Counted from the stretch's first letter, positions 25,557 through 38,095 are shown. The stretch: DNA of 64,000 nucleotides from Rhynchosporium graminicola (GCA_900074885.1 FJUW01000034.1:126021-190020), one strand, 5' to 3'. Notes: a model not told the origin generated them from the sequence alone. Translations and numbers: made by a program.

Positions 25557-25598
25557 CTTATCGATAAGAGCCCAGTTGCAAAGATAAGATAAGATAAG
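25557..25598. promoter_or_regulatory. Cluster of GATA-factor sites upstream of the FAD oxidoreductase
   Basis: GATAAG occurs at 25563-25568, 25583-25588, 25588-25593 and 25593-25598, and its complement CTTATC at 25557-25562. That is five sites in 42 nt, 186-227 nt upstream of the ATG at 25371. GATAAG is the preferred core of AreA/Nit2-type fungal GATA regulators. Three copies form a tandem 5-nt repeat, so microsatellite drift is an alternative. Confidence 0.5.
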
Positions 25599-27068
25599 AT
25601 CTGTTTCTTCTTCTTCATCATCATCTCTTTATCCTCATCGAGGCTCATCGAGGCTCATCGAGGACCAGGCTGACTTTTGATAACCTGGGTACACTTTTGG
25701 CTATGTCTGTCTAATCGCGCAGCCCTGCTAGGATTTAAGGGTCCTGGTTCCCGCTTATATACCCCGACATACACACCCACATCATACTGTACCAGAGTAG
25801 TCTTGGCATCCATGTAGGTGCGTCAAGTCAAGTCCACGCCCTCATCGGGGCAGGCTGTTGCGAGGCCGCCTGCGGTGGTCGAGCTATAAGAAACAAAGCT
25901 GAACATGGAAAATTTCCAGCAAATAGACGCCAGACGCAGAAGGATTCACACCACTGACAGACTTTTGATTAATACGTGTTCTTCAGCCTTTACAGAGGTG
26001 CACTTTCATGCGGGCAAAGTCGCCCTGATGCTATGTCGTGCTTACGATTCGTTGATTTAAAAGCGCATGTCCTTACTTGGTATTTCACTGGCCTCTGTAC
26101 AACGCGAAGCACTCAGTCCCAGCCTTGCAGCCAATATCACGCAGAAAGCAGGCGTAGATTGAAATTGGCCAACGATACTTTGTTTATAGATTGATTCGGG
26201 TTCTGAGCAAGCGGCAAGACACAAGGGCATAATGAAGAGTTTCTCCCAGAGACACCCGCCCGTCCTTATCTAAATAACACTTCATCCAGCATTTGCTATT
26301 TCTTACATCTCTTCTACTCAGCAGGGCATCAGATCACATATCAAAATCTACTTCTCTCTCCTCCGAAAGAGCCTTTCAGATTCGAGCGAGCTTCGAGGCG
26401 AAGGAATTTGAGTATTGTGATTAAGACTTCTTTCACGTAATACATGGAAATTTGGCTTTACTTACAGTTAGCAGAATCTGCTGTGCGGATTGTAAGATAA
26501 TATTAGCTAGCCATCATCAGACGACTTTGTTGTAACTGGTCTGTAGATGTGAACGAGCGGGCGCGGTACAGGAGGGGACCAACACCATCTAGAGTGGGTC
26601 TGACGAGAGATGAGATCGATATCGATATCCGCCATGTAGTTGAACAAGCTCTGGCTCTGCTGCGGCCTTTGGTGGAATCCTTAGTAGAATTGCTTGGTTA
26701 AAAAAATAGAGTAACCGTAGCGCACGATTATACATATTTTGATATCGCGCCTATCAAGCATGAGATTGAGCATGTCAAACAGTACTTACACTTTCGTCTG
26801 ACCTCATCAGTGTCTGTAAACGACCCGATCTCCAAGACCACAGCTCGATTAGGTTTTATCTTTTATTCCGTCGAAGCCGTATAATCCGTCCGTATGTACC
26901 AATCAATTGTAATGTAATGATATTCAGTTTCAAGCTCTTATCGGCCATCCCTATCATTTCTTCTGGCAAGACATCATTGCCGAGGCAGGCAGGCAGGCAG
27001 GTATTATCGGACCCGTCCCCGTTGATGCGAAGGGATGCAACGGGAAGCCAGCGTCAGAGATACTGTAT

Positions 27069-27104
27069 GGATCTGGATCTGGATCTAGATCTAGATCTAG
27101 ATCT
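27069..27104. repeat. GGATCT/AGATCT hexamer repeat
   Basis: Six consecutive hexamers, GGATCT giving way to AGATCT, about 130 nt upstream of the peroxidase start codon. In one frame it reads as a (Asp-Leu)n tract, which creates a spurious long ORF (26917-27651). Confidence 0.8.
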
Positions 27105-27233
27105 GCCGGCTTCATCATCCATCCGCACGAGCTTCTTGACAAACCATTCTTCTCTATCCACACACGCTCACACGCCGTGTCCTTTCCAACCAACCCATAC
27201 AAGTAAAAGCTTCACTCCATTCCACTGCATTCC

Positions 27234-28290
27234 ATGCGTGTCCAATTCCTCCGAACTTCCCTCCAAACTAAAGCGGCAACACCATTCAAGCTCACGTCTA
27301 CACGACTCGCTCTCGCTCTCGCTCCCGCCGCTAGATCAAAACAATTCTTCTCACCATCTACGACTTCTGTTGTCGATACCCGGAATCCATTTGCTAGGCA
27401 ATCGCATTTCCATACACAGATCAGAAACATGGCTTCCGCTACCAGCTTCTACGACTTCAAGCCTCTTGATAGTGAGTTGTCTGTTTCTTTCCCTTCCTCT
27501 TCTTCACAAGGACAAGAGGATAACTACCCCGCCATCCCGAACATCATCATCCCACTTGGCTTGCACCGCAGCTATGCCCACCCATTCAAGAGGCTCGCGA
27601 CATCACGATAGAGCTCTCCCTGTTTCCTATTTCTTTTCCCTGGCAAGATGATGAAAGTCACAAGAGTTACAGACCTGTTCTGAGTGTCTCGCGACCCAAT
27701 GCTGATATCTTGGATGCTTTCTGATACCATTCCAACAAACCCCTCACCTACCTCACAACTACAAAAAACCCATCGTACAACCAACTAACCACACCTTCCC
27801 CCCAGAGAAAGGCACCCCCGTCCCCCTCTCAACCTACGCCAACAAGGTCGTCTTGATCGTCAACACGGCCTCCAAATGCGGCTTCACACCACAATTCGAA
27901 GGGCTCGAAAAGATCTACAAATCGATCAACAGCACGCACCCGGACCAATTCGTGATCCTCGGCTTCCCCTGCAACCAATTCGGGTCGCAAGACCCCGGCT
28001 CCGACGACCAGATCCAGGAATTCTGCCAGCTGAACTACGGCGTCAGTTTCCCCATCATGGGCAAGACGGAGGTGAACGGCGACAAGGCGAACCCGCTGTT
28101 CGAGTGGTTGAAGGAGGAGAAACCGGGCCTGCTGGGCATGAAGAGGGTGAAGTGGAATTTCGAGAAGTGGCTGGTGGGCAAGGATGGGAAGGTTAAGCAG
28201 AGGTGGGCCAGTACGACGAAGCCCGAGAGTCTGGAGAAGACTATTTTGGAGGAGATTGCGAAGGGTGAGGCGACGAAGGCGGAGCTGTGA
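27234..28290 (+). CDS. GPX-type thiol peroxidase, probably with mitochondrial leader
   Basis: Two exons, 27234-27471 and 27806-28290, joined by a 334-nt intron (donor GTGAGT, acceptor CCCCAG, phase 1). The product is 240 aa. The core, from an internal Met at residue 66 (27429), is a canonical glutathione-peroxidase fold: FYDFKPLD, NTASKCGFTPQF with the peroxidatic Cys near 104, the FPCNQFG box (Cys near 135), FCQLNYG with a resolving Cys near 153, and WNFEKWL. Counted from Met66 the catalytic and resolving Cys are 39 and 88, close to yeast Hyr1/Gpx3, so it probably reduces peroxides with thioredoxin. Residues 1-65 are rich in Arg, Ser and Thr and poor in acids, like a mitochondrial presequence. 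Two start codons could give mitochondrial and cytosolic forms. Confidence 0.88.
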
Positions 28291-28666
28291 GGGTTATGCG
28301 CTGAAGAAGGATAATCATGAATCGAGGAGTGGAGAATAAGATATCAACTCTTTGTTTAATAGAGTAGGCACGAATGCTAATGCAACGCAACTTCATTTCC
28401 ACTCCAGTGTTCTCACTCGAGGAAGCTCAGTCGACTTCTCAGTTGCATTCCAATTCAACATTGGGTTAGGCATGGACGAAGAAAGGTTTGCTCTTCCGGA
28501 ATTGCTTAATTCTAGTCCGTCAATTGATTGCATTGAGTACACACTCTACTCTTACTTCTGAAATGCTCGTTTCGTCATAAGTTTTCCTGTCATTTATGTC
28601 TAGTCTAAGATACAACGACACCCACCACTGATCCGGATGCGCTCCGTCAAACAAACATCCATCAGC
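28291..28666. other. Convergent 3' intergenic region
   Basis: About 375 nt between the stop codons of the peroxidase and the galacturonate reductase. A short open frame (28352-28561) has no support. Nothing else seen. Confidence 0.6.
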
Positions 28667-30060
28667 TTAAACCAAACTCCAAACCCCATTCTCCTCCACA
28701 ATACCAACTTCTCTCCCCTCATCCAGCGACCTTCTTCCCGCCTCCAAGATCGCCGTCGTCGCAACCGTGTTCCTCAACGTCGGCAATCCTCTCCCATCCA
28801 ACTTATCTAACGCCGCCGCTCCCTCCCTATTTACCAGCACACAGCCATCAACAAACTTCTCAAAGCTGACATACCCATAGCCAGCCTGCCCAGCAAAATT
28901 GCCTTCCTCATCAGGTGCATAACGCATGTAGAACGGGTTATACCACATCAGCTGCCCCATACTATCGTCCGCGACGTCGTAGCCGCGTTTCGCCTGGTCG
29001 ATCCGGATCTCGCCGTTGGCACCCATGTAGTGGAAATACTGGTTCGAGTGCACGCCGGCTTTCTGCGGCGCCGTCCAACTCGCCGTGTAGACTGCCGTGG
29101 CGCGTTTGCTGGGATCGGATTTGAGGCCCCATTGCACGAGCAGCGAAATCGTGTCTTCGGTCGCGGGGTCGCAGCCGAGATTTACGGCTACACCTTTGGA
29201 TGCCGAGGCGGAGACTTTGAGTGGTGTGTATCCTCGTTGCTGCACCATGGACTCGCAGATGTCGATGTGGTGGCTGTTTAGGTAATAGGAGATATCGGAA
29301 TCCACGCCCGCCCACGCTTTGAATGTCTCCAATTGACTCTTCGGCTGGCTCATGTAGCTGTAGAAATAGTTGAAGTCGCCCAAGTTTTGCGATTTGAACT
29401 TCGCGTCTGCGTAGGCTGGGTCGTAGCGTTTGTGATGCTCGATGTAGACGAACACGCCGTTCTCTTTGGCCGCTGCTAACAGCGCTTGATGGTGTTCGAG
29501 GGTTTTGACGGCTGGTTTGGTGATCAGGACGTGGATCTTGCGTTGGATTGCGTAGAGCGCTATGGGGTAGTGGGTGGTGTCGGGGGTGAAGATCGTGATG
29601 GCGGAGCCTGGGGAGAGGGCGTCGATGGCGGTTTTGTAGGCGGAAGCGTCGGTTTTGTCGTCCGAGGGGTAGGATTGGAAAGAGGTGTCAAGGCCGTTGT
29701 AGAAATTGGTTATGTTTTTGGTGAGGTGTTCGCCTGTTATGTATTCGATCAGGATTGAACTTTCCAAACATTCCCCGCTACTACTGTCTCTTCCCCCATT
29801 TCTCATTGGATTTCCAATGAGTTCGTAGCCATGGCAAGGAGAAGGAAACTGTACTTACGGATAGCGGGATATTTCCCTCCTGAAGTCCCAACCATAGACA
29901 GGTTTCCCACCTTACCTCGTCGTCTCAAATCGAACATCGTGAGGCCTACGACACCAACCTTCTTGTCTGAACCCGAAGCTCCAGTTCCTACGAATCCAGT
30001 GGTGTATTCGCCTGTCCCTACCATGAGAACATTCAATGGCTTTACTTCTTGAGTCGCCAT
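28667..30060 (-). CDS. gaaA: D-galacturonate reductase-like oxidoreductase (Gfo/Idh/MocA family)
   Basis: Two exons, 30060-29859 and 29733-28667, 422 aa. The 125-nt intron (GTAAGT donor, ACAG acceptor, phase 1) falls inside the conserved KYPAIREHL stretch. The N-terminus has the NAD(P)-binding Rossmann start [34 protein letters not shown] and [15 protein letters not shown] follow, with the Gfo/Idh/MocA EKP-like motif here as TKP, then [13 protein letters not shown]. The sequence matches, as far as I recognise it, fungal GaaA/Gar2-type D-galacturonate reductases, which reduce D-galacturonate to L-galactonate in pectin catabolism. A TCCNCCAAT element upstream supports this. The other pathway genes (dehydratase, aldolase, glyceraldehyde reductase) are not in the window. 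The symbol is by similarity only. Confidence 0.78.
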
Positions 30061-32302
30061 GATTGCGGATCTAGAGCTGGGAGCTCGATGTAACTGGTTT
30101 GCAGCTTGAATGATAAAGGGACGATTCAAGAGGGGTAAAGGGTGGTGAAATTCTCGAGAGAAGTGCAGAGGGGAGATGCAATTGTTGACTGTCGGAATCA
30201 AGCTTTATTCATATAAACACGACAACATGGATCAGTTGCATCAATGTTGTGTAATTGCATCCTTTCGGTTCCTGGCGGTGAAATAGAGGGGTCAATCTTA
30301 ACCCGCCGCACCTTCCCGGCGCGCCAAGCGTGGGGTTGGAGAGCTCATCGCGGGGTTATTTTTCCAAAGAAACACAGTATTATATACTTCAAACTCTTTT
30401 GAAAATCGATAGAAATTGAGCACAGTCCAATATGTCTCCCTTAACTATCTTACTGCTGAATTGATAATATATTGAGCATCAGATTCCCTTCATGATCTAT
30501 CTTCGCAACAGTTAATTAGCTCTTCAGGCTGTTTTCAACCCCAGAAATTGACGAGCTTCCCCCACTACAAGCGAGACGGAGGAACTATGCGGGATCTCCC
30601 ATTGGTGGAAGAATTATTTCCGCACTCCTTGGGAGGAGATTGACCAAATGTAAACATTGGAACAGGGGTGGACCCCTTAGACTACACACCTACTTAGGGA
30701 TGAATCAAATGTACAGGATATCATCTATCTATCTGAGCAGGCATCATCGATATTTTCACAAGAACTTAGAATTCCCTAGAGTTTCGAATCATTGATTATG
30801 AGTAGCTAAGCTCCTTCCATGTCACTCTGCTTCGACCGATTAACTACTGTTTTCACTTGGGGTAGGATAGATTGAGCTAGCAGTTTAGCGATGATTCCTC
30901 TACAGCAAGGAAAACTTCTGGTAATACTAAACTACTAAATCACGGAAATCGTTTTTAACGACGCAAGCATGAATCTAAACTTGTCATCGCTTTACTTTCT
31001 ATATTTTCTTCTTCTTTCTATAAGAGACAAATGAATAATTCTACACAGTGCCCTTGTCTTGGCTACTGCGAAGCGAGAGATCGTGAATTTTTTGAGTGGT
31101 AAGTAAGTGACGATAAACCGATACCGCTACATGGCCTACCAGAGTTAATACGGTCGGTTACTCTGTAGAGCTTATTGATTCTGAAGACTCATGTCCAGCC
31201 TATGCATCCTAATGTGTTAAGTTGCGTTGAATATAGATATGCTAGTCCGCGAGCAACAACCTTCGCTTTCACCCAAACCATCCCAAGCAATTCTTAAAGC
31301 ACGGGTATCTATTTGATACTCCTCATTATCATTTTCTGCTTGAATCATATAGATTCGGCCAAAATAAAGATGTCTACGATTGCCTCATTGTTTTACTGTT
31401 TTAGTAATCCCGGTATTGATAGTCTCTATAGTCGATGCAAACAAAAAAATCATCGTGTGCACAAATGTCGATCCTAGCGCTGTTGTTTTCGCTTAGCCAC
31501 TAATTTGCTGAAGTAACAACTTATTATTGCCAGAAATAATTGCGAAGCTGATATGATTCTAGAAGGCACCTGTAATACTCGTCTATTGATTTTGTGTTTC
31601 GTTCAATTGCTTATGGTTTGTGAAAGTGAGTATCCCGCAAAATTTGCCCGCGAAACGTAGTATTTGAGCTGGGAAGAAATCACTGATTTTATACTTCGAA
31701 CTCGGTATAATAGTAAAAAGAGTTACTTATGATTATCGCTTCTCTATAAATAGATGGTTATTTGCTAGTCTTGAATCTTGACGAGTTTACAAGTGCTTTG
31801 AAGAGGGATTTCCCAGGAAATCCGCTTTCGGGGACACTGGCCATCACCGACTGCAAGCGACTAAGCGCAACAGATGGCTGCCCCAATGTCAATTTCCTGT
31901 TCAATTTAGTGTACCTTTGAACACACAAAGTCTTGGTGGTGACGCGAAACATCTGCGGGGCATTGCTGTGAGGCAAGATCATGTCCTGAAGTCGTTCTTG
32001 CGGCTTTTCTATACTCGCTTCACAAGTCGCCACTGTAGCCACCTGCCACTGGGATGCGAAAGGCTTGACAATCTCACTGGTTTCAAGAGCTCATTCGTTC
32101 CAACGTAAGAAAAGCATACAGATGGCACAACATAGATTATGATTATTCTCGTTCTAGCTCACATACACATACACATATCTATCCTTACCATGAATCCATC
32201 ATCCCGCATCACCTCTCATCACCACGCCTACATATCACATCCCATGATAAATATCCATCATTCCTCTCCACCAACCACCTTTCTGGGAAACAACAGCACC
32301 CT
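30061..32302. other. Intergenic: galacturonate reductase promoter, then AT-rich gene-poor DNA
   Basis: About 2.2 kb. The first 600 nt upstream of the reductase contain the GaaR-type element at 30601. From about 30700 to 31750 the DNA is AT-rich with stops in all frames. ORFs at 31758-32108 lack support, and 32139-32300 is 3' flank of the OPT gene. Confidence 0.55.
30601..30609 (-). promoter_or_regulatory. Candidate galacturonic-acid-responsive element TCCACCAAT
   Basis: The minus strand reads TCCACCAAT, matching the reported GaaR-responsive consensus TCCNCCAAT exactly. It lies 541 nt upstream of the reductase ATG and in the same orientation as the gene. I found no second copy in the 600 nt before the gene. 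Confidence 0.55.
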
Positions 32303-35056
32303 CTACTTCCAGGAAGAAGGTCCAAAGGTCCCATTCACGACCTTCTGGACACCCGCATTCCAGTCCATGTTATTCTGCCAGCCACCGTCCCATCCGCCCC
32401 ACCACTTCGCAAAGGGAGTTAGCGTTCAGTTGTACAGAAGTCAAAAAAAGAGGAATAAGGATCACTAGACATTTGAAAGATGAAAATGGGCTTCCCCGTA
32501 CGTACCTCTGGGCTCGTAACTTTACCCGGCAACTGTAGCGCAAAGAAAATAAACAGCACACAAAGGATTGTACCGCTGTCCAGCGCAGCCGACAACACAA
32601 AGTTATACTCGCTCCACCAAGCACGATGACGGTCCTTGATAAACTTGTTGAAGATCATACCAACGATGCCCCAAGAGGCGTAATTCAGTGGCGTAGCTGG
32701 GGGGATGTTTGCTGTTCCACCGAAAATGATGGGCATGTTGATGTAGCGGAGACTGCTGTTGGGCCAGCGGCGAGCGGCCATATACACGATTACTGGGGCA
32801 ATGGCACCAACGAGGAAGAACCACATGAGGGCACTGTAGACGCCGTCTGGGCCGAAGATACGATTAGGGCCAATAGCTCCCCAAATGATTGAAGCTGTGA
32901 AGAAGACGCCTGCACCAGGGCAAGTATAGTGGTCTTTCTGCCCCTTCTCGCAAACACCATCGATGGAGCCAAGGGCCCAGTTGTAGACGGCGATCTGAAC
33001 AATACAGGACCATAACGTGGCGATGAACTGGGCCCAGAACGTTACACGTTGTGGTACTTTCATGTAGTGAGCCAACTTGATATCTTGTGTGAAGAAGAGT
33101 CCTTGGAAGACGGTGATATAGCCGTACATCTTGAACATCATCATTGCGAGTGGTCGGCCGGGTTGCATGTATCCGATGATGAACTCAGTGATGACATTGA
33201 GACCGATCCCTACGTTGGTCGTGGCCGTAATAATGCCGATGGGAAGATAGAAGAAAACCGAGATTAGGAGAGCGATAATGAAAGCCCACCAGCTTAAGTG
33301 AGTGTCATATGCAAGACAGGTCGTAAGTCCAAGCGCAAACATCAGGACGAAGGACGCGGCGTACCTGCAGTGTGAGTTAGCGTGTGATTTCACGGCATGG
33401 TTGATTTCGTGTACGCACCACCACCATGGAGCTTCCTTGTATTTCATCATCATACGCTGATGAACATCGGCACCTTCACCACGAGCGGCCTTCCACTTTG
33501 CCCAGATTTCTTCTCCATCATACAAATATGTGTGCACAAGAACGGCAGTGATAGTAGCGAACGAGAGACCATAAGCCATCGCGAAGGTGGTCGAGAGGAA
33601 AATGGGCGAGTATTCTGAGTAACGCTGAGCATCAAGGGTAAATTCTGGGGTCAGAATTTTGGAGACATTGTACTTCACACCTGTATTGTCGAAATTGCCG
33701 CCAGTAGACATTGGGAGATATTCGGAGTAGAATGCTCCTGTGTAGTGAACACCAATTGATGTAATGATGGTGAAAATCAAAACGCCGATCATGGTATTGG
33801 CGATAGCATGGAAAGGGTAGATAAGAGGACTGGACAAGAAAGCTGTGATAATGGACCAATCGAAGGTGATTGGGATCAGAGCCAGACCAGTTTGTCCACC
33901 GAAAAGTTGGTTCACGACAACGTTATTGGGAGCAGCCCACTAAGCACCGAGAGTGTTAGCAATAGCTCTTGTGTTGGGGTAGATAAGAGTTGCTACGAAA
34001 GAAACAGTCTGGGCTGTGCCATGAACATACACAAACGAATGTAACGGCGCTGAGAAACGGCGCAATCCAGAGCGGGAACCATTCCCAAACGAAGATAGAG
34101 ACAATGACAATCAAGAAGAAGTTGTACCGTCCGATCTTCCAAGTGCCAGACTTTAGTGCGTCAGGAGTTTTTTGAGTATGGATGGTTTCGAACATCGTAG
34201 TAAGAATCAAGTTTGATGGCCAGATCATAGCTGCTGGCTCAACGAGCCATTTCCTTGATAGACCAGCAAGACCGAGACCGAGCATCTGGCAAGTGATTGT
34301 CAATAGGAGTTGGTAACCCCAACCGAACTTTTGACCGTAAAATACTTCCTGTGCGAGAAGGACATCTGTGGAGTATGCGGTCGAGCCTCCGAAGGATGCA
34401 TTAGCCATGATAATGATGATAGTGTGTTCCTTGACGTTGAAAGGGCCAGAGTTGAGAGACCACTCTTTACCAAACGTTCTGAACTTTTTGGTTGGCATCA
34501 CTACATTAGGTCAGCCTGTATTCTAATGATGCCCAGGCAAGCAAACTAGTTACCATAAGTCCAGGCAACACCAAATGGGTAAGACAACAGTAAGGTTACG
34601 ATTGGAGTAAGGTAAATAGAGGGGTTGCGAAGGGAGAAGAGCATATTGACTCCGCTTCCAATCGTGCACCACATTAATCCAATGATCCAAGCCCGGGCAG
34701 TGTTTGCAGGCACATCTTCATCGTAGTTTCTGACGGCAGCACGGACTTCAGGATAAGGGGAGTCCTCTTCTAGCAGTGTATGCTCGATAACAGCCTTTTT
34801 CTCGAGATCCCCAGAGCGAATGGCATCATCTATTGCTTCCTGCGCCTCTCGAGGCAAATTGGGGTCCCATTTTGCGGACTTCTTCAAGGCTTTGAGGTCT
34901 CTCTGAATGATTTCCGCATTGTGTACGCTGTTAAGCTTAGATCTTATAAACGGACGGTATGATAGCATGCATGACTTACCCTTCGGCACCGGAGGACTCA
35001 GGGTCCACAGCAGAAGACACACCAGCGTCCTTCTCTTTTCCCCATAGACGAACCAT
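32303..35056 (-). CDS. Oligopeptide transporter (OPT family)
   Basis: Six exons: 35056-34980, 34927-34554, 34500-34031, 33939-33419, 33364-32506 and 32404-32303. The introns are 52, 53, 91, 54 and 101 nt, and the product is 800 aa. Phases agree at every junction. Family signatures appear in order: the acidic hydrophilic N-terminus (EDSPYPEVRAAV), the first membrane helices, NPFNV-like SGPFNVKEH in exon 3, the NQLFGGQTGLAL motif at the start of exon 4, PWWWYA spanning intron 4, GYMQPGRPLAMMMFK, and the Trp-rich C-terminal tail (WWGGWDGGWQ, ending FGPSSWK) in the last exon, as in fungal small-oligopeptide transporters of the Opt1/Isp4 group. They import tetra/pentapeptides or glutathione with protons across the plasma membrane. 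The final exon is easily missed because its acceptor (GCGAAG) is weak, but the CGCTAAC branch point and conserved tail support it. Confidence 0.92.
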
Positions 35057-38000
35057 GTTGGCGATGTCCGAGCTGGAGTATCGTTATGGTAAATGCTGTC
35101 GTAAGAAATGCAATTTGATCTTCACCAGCGAGGGGTTCCACAGCGCTACTTATCTTCTTCGAAGCTTCCTGAAGGTGCTATGGTCTATTCGTCCCGATCA
35201 TTTCATTGGCTACTCTGGAGCTCGCCGATAGATCGCCACACTAGCCACCTGTTGTGACCTTCCATTTCAAGCTGGCATCTATGGGCATACAGCTAATTCA
35301 AAAGTATAAGTTGATCGTTGCGGGGGCCAGTAGTTCAGTGGTCCGCTGGCTCCGACCCACTTCAACAGCTGTAGCAGGTGTCTACTTCCGTACCCGAATC
35401 TGCTATTGTCTATCTTGCTGAAGCTTTTGAATGATAAGCTAGTGAGCGAATACTGCAGGACGAAAGTACCTTACGTACCATGAAGGTTTCATGCCAGCGG
35501 AAGCCATTGACCTCGGCCAAATGCCTTCTAGTGCAACCGTTTGGGTATGACAGGAAACACTTTTTAATACAGAGACAGCACTGAGCAATCGGGGTTGGGA
35601 AGGGAATTATGACTTCGTTACCTGTCCAGCATGCTCCTTGTATCACAGCTATTCGTGATCATGACCGAGCGAACGAGTGCTTCCTCGAATCAATTCCATT
35701 CAAAATAGACTTTATGGTAGCGTGTCGAGAGATTGAATTGTCGTGTTAGTAGTACGAGAGCACGAAGGCCAGTAGCGAGGCGTTCAATAGCAATCAAGCT
35801 TCGTGACCCCGGAGGTGTTGCAGGGTTGTTCTTATCGAGCATCTCCAACATCCTTGCTGTCGAACAAAGAGTGGAGGTCGTGTGCCGAAGCCAAGGATGC
35901 GAAAAGCTTATGTGACAGATAATTACATTTACAGTTCCAAGGTAGTCATGGAGTCGAATTCGACGAACGATCGGTTCAGTCCTTTGAGGTCAGCGAATCT
36001 GGCCACTTGCGTCTGTTGATTGAGCACTGGTACTTCATACAGCTCAGAAATAATTAATAGCTACCGTAGTGTCTGTCCAGGAGCCTAGGTGCTTCTAGCA
36101 CTCTCGGATTTGCGGGGCTTAAAGATGGGGAAATCAAATGTTATATCAATATTAATCTGCCGCTTCTGTTGTTCAGATTACCAGATTTAAACGTCGAGCT
36201 GACATTTAATATACCTACACACAAACATGCTTTCCGAGATGATCAATTACGATATACTCCGTAAGACTTTTTTCTTAAAGGCCGACTGGACATAAGATGA
36301 AATTGCCTTATAATTAAACCTTACTCGTGTACAAGTCTAACTTGCCTCATCTCATCGATTACCTAACTCCTTGAAGACAATCTCGACGTCGGAAGATATA
36401 GCTCAATACGTAAATACACATGAGCGAAGCAAGGAGTTAGTTCGTAAAAGGATGCTACATGTTAGAAGGCAGTGATATGTAAATTACTAGGAAATATATC
36501 AATTGATTCCACTTAAGTCTATTGATACAGGCTTAATGTAGGCCTAGCACATAGACTAGAAATTTCAGTCAGTTGATCACCCAAAGTACAAAGTATCTGT
36601 ACGCAACTCTGGCAGGCAGGTGACACTTTAGGGCCGATATAATTTCTAGTGATTAGCGCATCATCAGGCCCTATTTTTATTTCTGGCAGATAAGTACAGA
36701 GATACCCCGCTCGGGCTTCTGGACTGGCTTCCAGAAGCTTCAGATAACAAACGAAGTAATACAATATGATCAGACTATTACGTTCGGCCCTTTGGGGATC
36801 GATTGGACGAGTCGAGATGGTAATGACCAGGTTGACTATCAAATGGGTAACCCTGACATAGAAACGAATCAATCTAGCCTAACCAAGGCTCTAGTGCCGA
36901 AAGCAGTTTTACGTGTTGTACTTGGGAATCCTCCTGGTGACTGCTATCTGATGCCACCCACAAGCTCCCAGTTGGTGAGTTACTCGGCTCTCTTTTTTCC
37001 GAGTTTGTTGGTCCTGTTGTCTTTTAACCTTCTTGGTGGAGTTTAGAGAGCCATTTTAGGATCAATCTCCGTCCACGATGTACCTGCCCCGTTTAGGTTC
37101 AGATCAAGCAGATAATTGCTTATCTCAACTTTTTCAGTAGCACTACAGGCCGGTATAGTCGCGCTTCGATGAAAGAGCCACTGCCTCATTACTTGAGCCT
37201 GGATCATCCTCCTGTGAGGACATTATGCGACCGCCGGAGATCCGGTGCGACGAGTGTCATCGCGATGAGACTGCTGTAACTGTAATTGGAGAGAGAAGTG
37301 GAAAGATAAGTTGTAACAGACGAGGCGGGCCAATTCAAATCTTATTCTATCCAGGCATTCAGATAATCTGTAAGCCACTCAGCCCTCGTCTTCCATCCCG
37401 GCCAACCAACAAGCATGCAGGAAGACATAAAACAAACAACAAGTAATACATAAGATCGTCGAAGCGAATTGAATTCGTCCAGACAGACGGATCAGTAAGA
37501 TCCGGATGAATATCTCGATCGTCTCTAAATTGCTGCCACTTCTCGCATCACCTCGCTCGATTTCACCGAAGTCCTGGAACGTCAAAGATTGTGATCAATA
37601 GTGGTTTCTGCCGTGCAATAAGCAGTCGGCCTGATCTGTCTTACTTTTCCATAAATAATGATATCGAGCTCAACGCAAGTGACTTTGACAAGGAGTTATC
37701 AAATATCTTTGCTGCCGAAGACTACCCTAACCTTGCCAGTAGTGAAATGAGACAGATCATCCATGGGTATCGGGCCGCTATAGGTCATCGGCTTTCGCGT
37801 ATCGATTTTGACGCGGTCGAAATGTTTACGCGACTCTGTTCTCAGATCGCGTGTCCGAATGGGTTGCTGTTTTCCAGAAGAACAATCTCAGCAAAATGTT
37901 TTGGAATTCAAAACATTTGAAGCTTTTGCGTGGTCTGGAATGTCCCGACACGGCCTGGTAAAGATCCTCCGCAAACGGAAGAACGGTTTCAGTTCCTTTT

Positions 38001-38095
38001 TAATGTTAACAAAGAGATGGTATACAAGCTAGTCTCCTGTCTCATTTGCGTCGAATTTCTCCTCTTCGTTCAAAATTCAGAAGGCGAAGGACACG
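35057..38095. other. Long gene-poor region
   Basis: About 3 kb. 35057-35940 is OPT promoter and flank. 36000-36560 is AT-rich. The frame at 37591-37920 (109 codons) and the frame 37930-38180 read open just before the paralogue gene but carry no recognised domain; the first could be an upstream exon that I cannot connect. No repeats of note. Confidence 0.5.

Larger units (their letters stand above)
25372..27233. other. Divergent intergenic region (FAD oxidoreductase / peroxidase)
   Basis: About 1.85 kb. Besides the GATA cluster it holds three copies of a 10-nt unit, TCATCGAGGC-like (25635-25664), a CAGG run (about 26985-27001), and a GGATCT/AGATCT hexamer repeat (27069-27104). Pyrimidine-rich sequence precedes the peroxidase start. 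No gene supported. Confidence 0.55.

Noticed and set aside
26917..27651. 244-codon plus-strand ORF overlapping the peroxidase 5' region
   Set aside because: Kept open by a hexamer repeat and a Ser-rich reading of the peroxidase exon; the GPX frame is clearly the real one.
32139..32468. Plus ORF overlapping the OPT C-terminal exon
   Set aside because: Antisense shadow of the conserved Trp-rich OPT tail.
37591..37920. 109-codon plus ORF before the paralogue gene
   Set aside because: Could be an upstream exon, but I found no phase-compatible junction and no similarity to the other paralogue, so it was not annotated.
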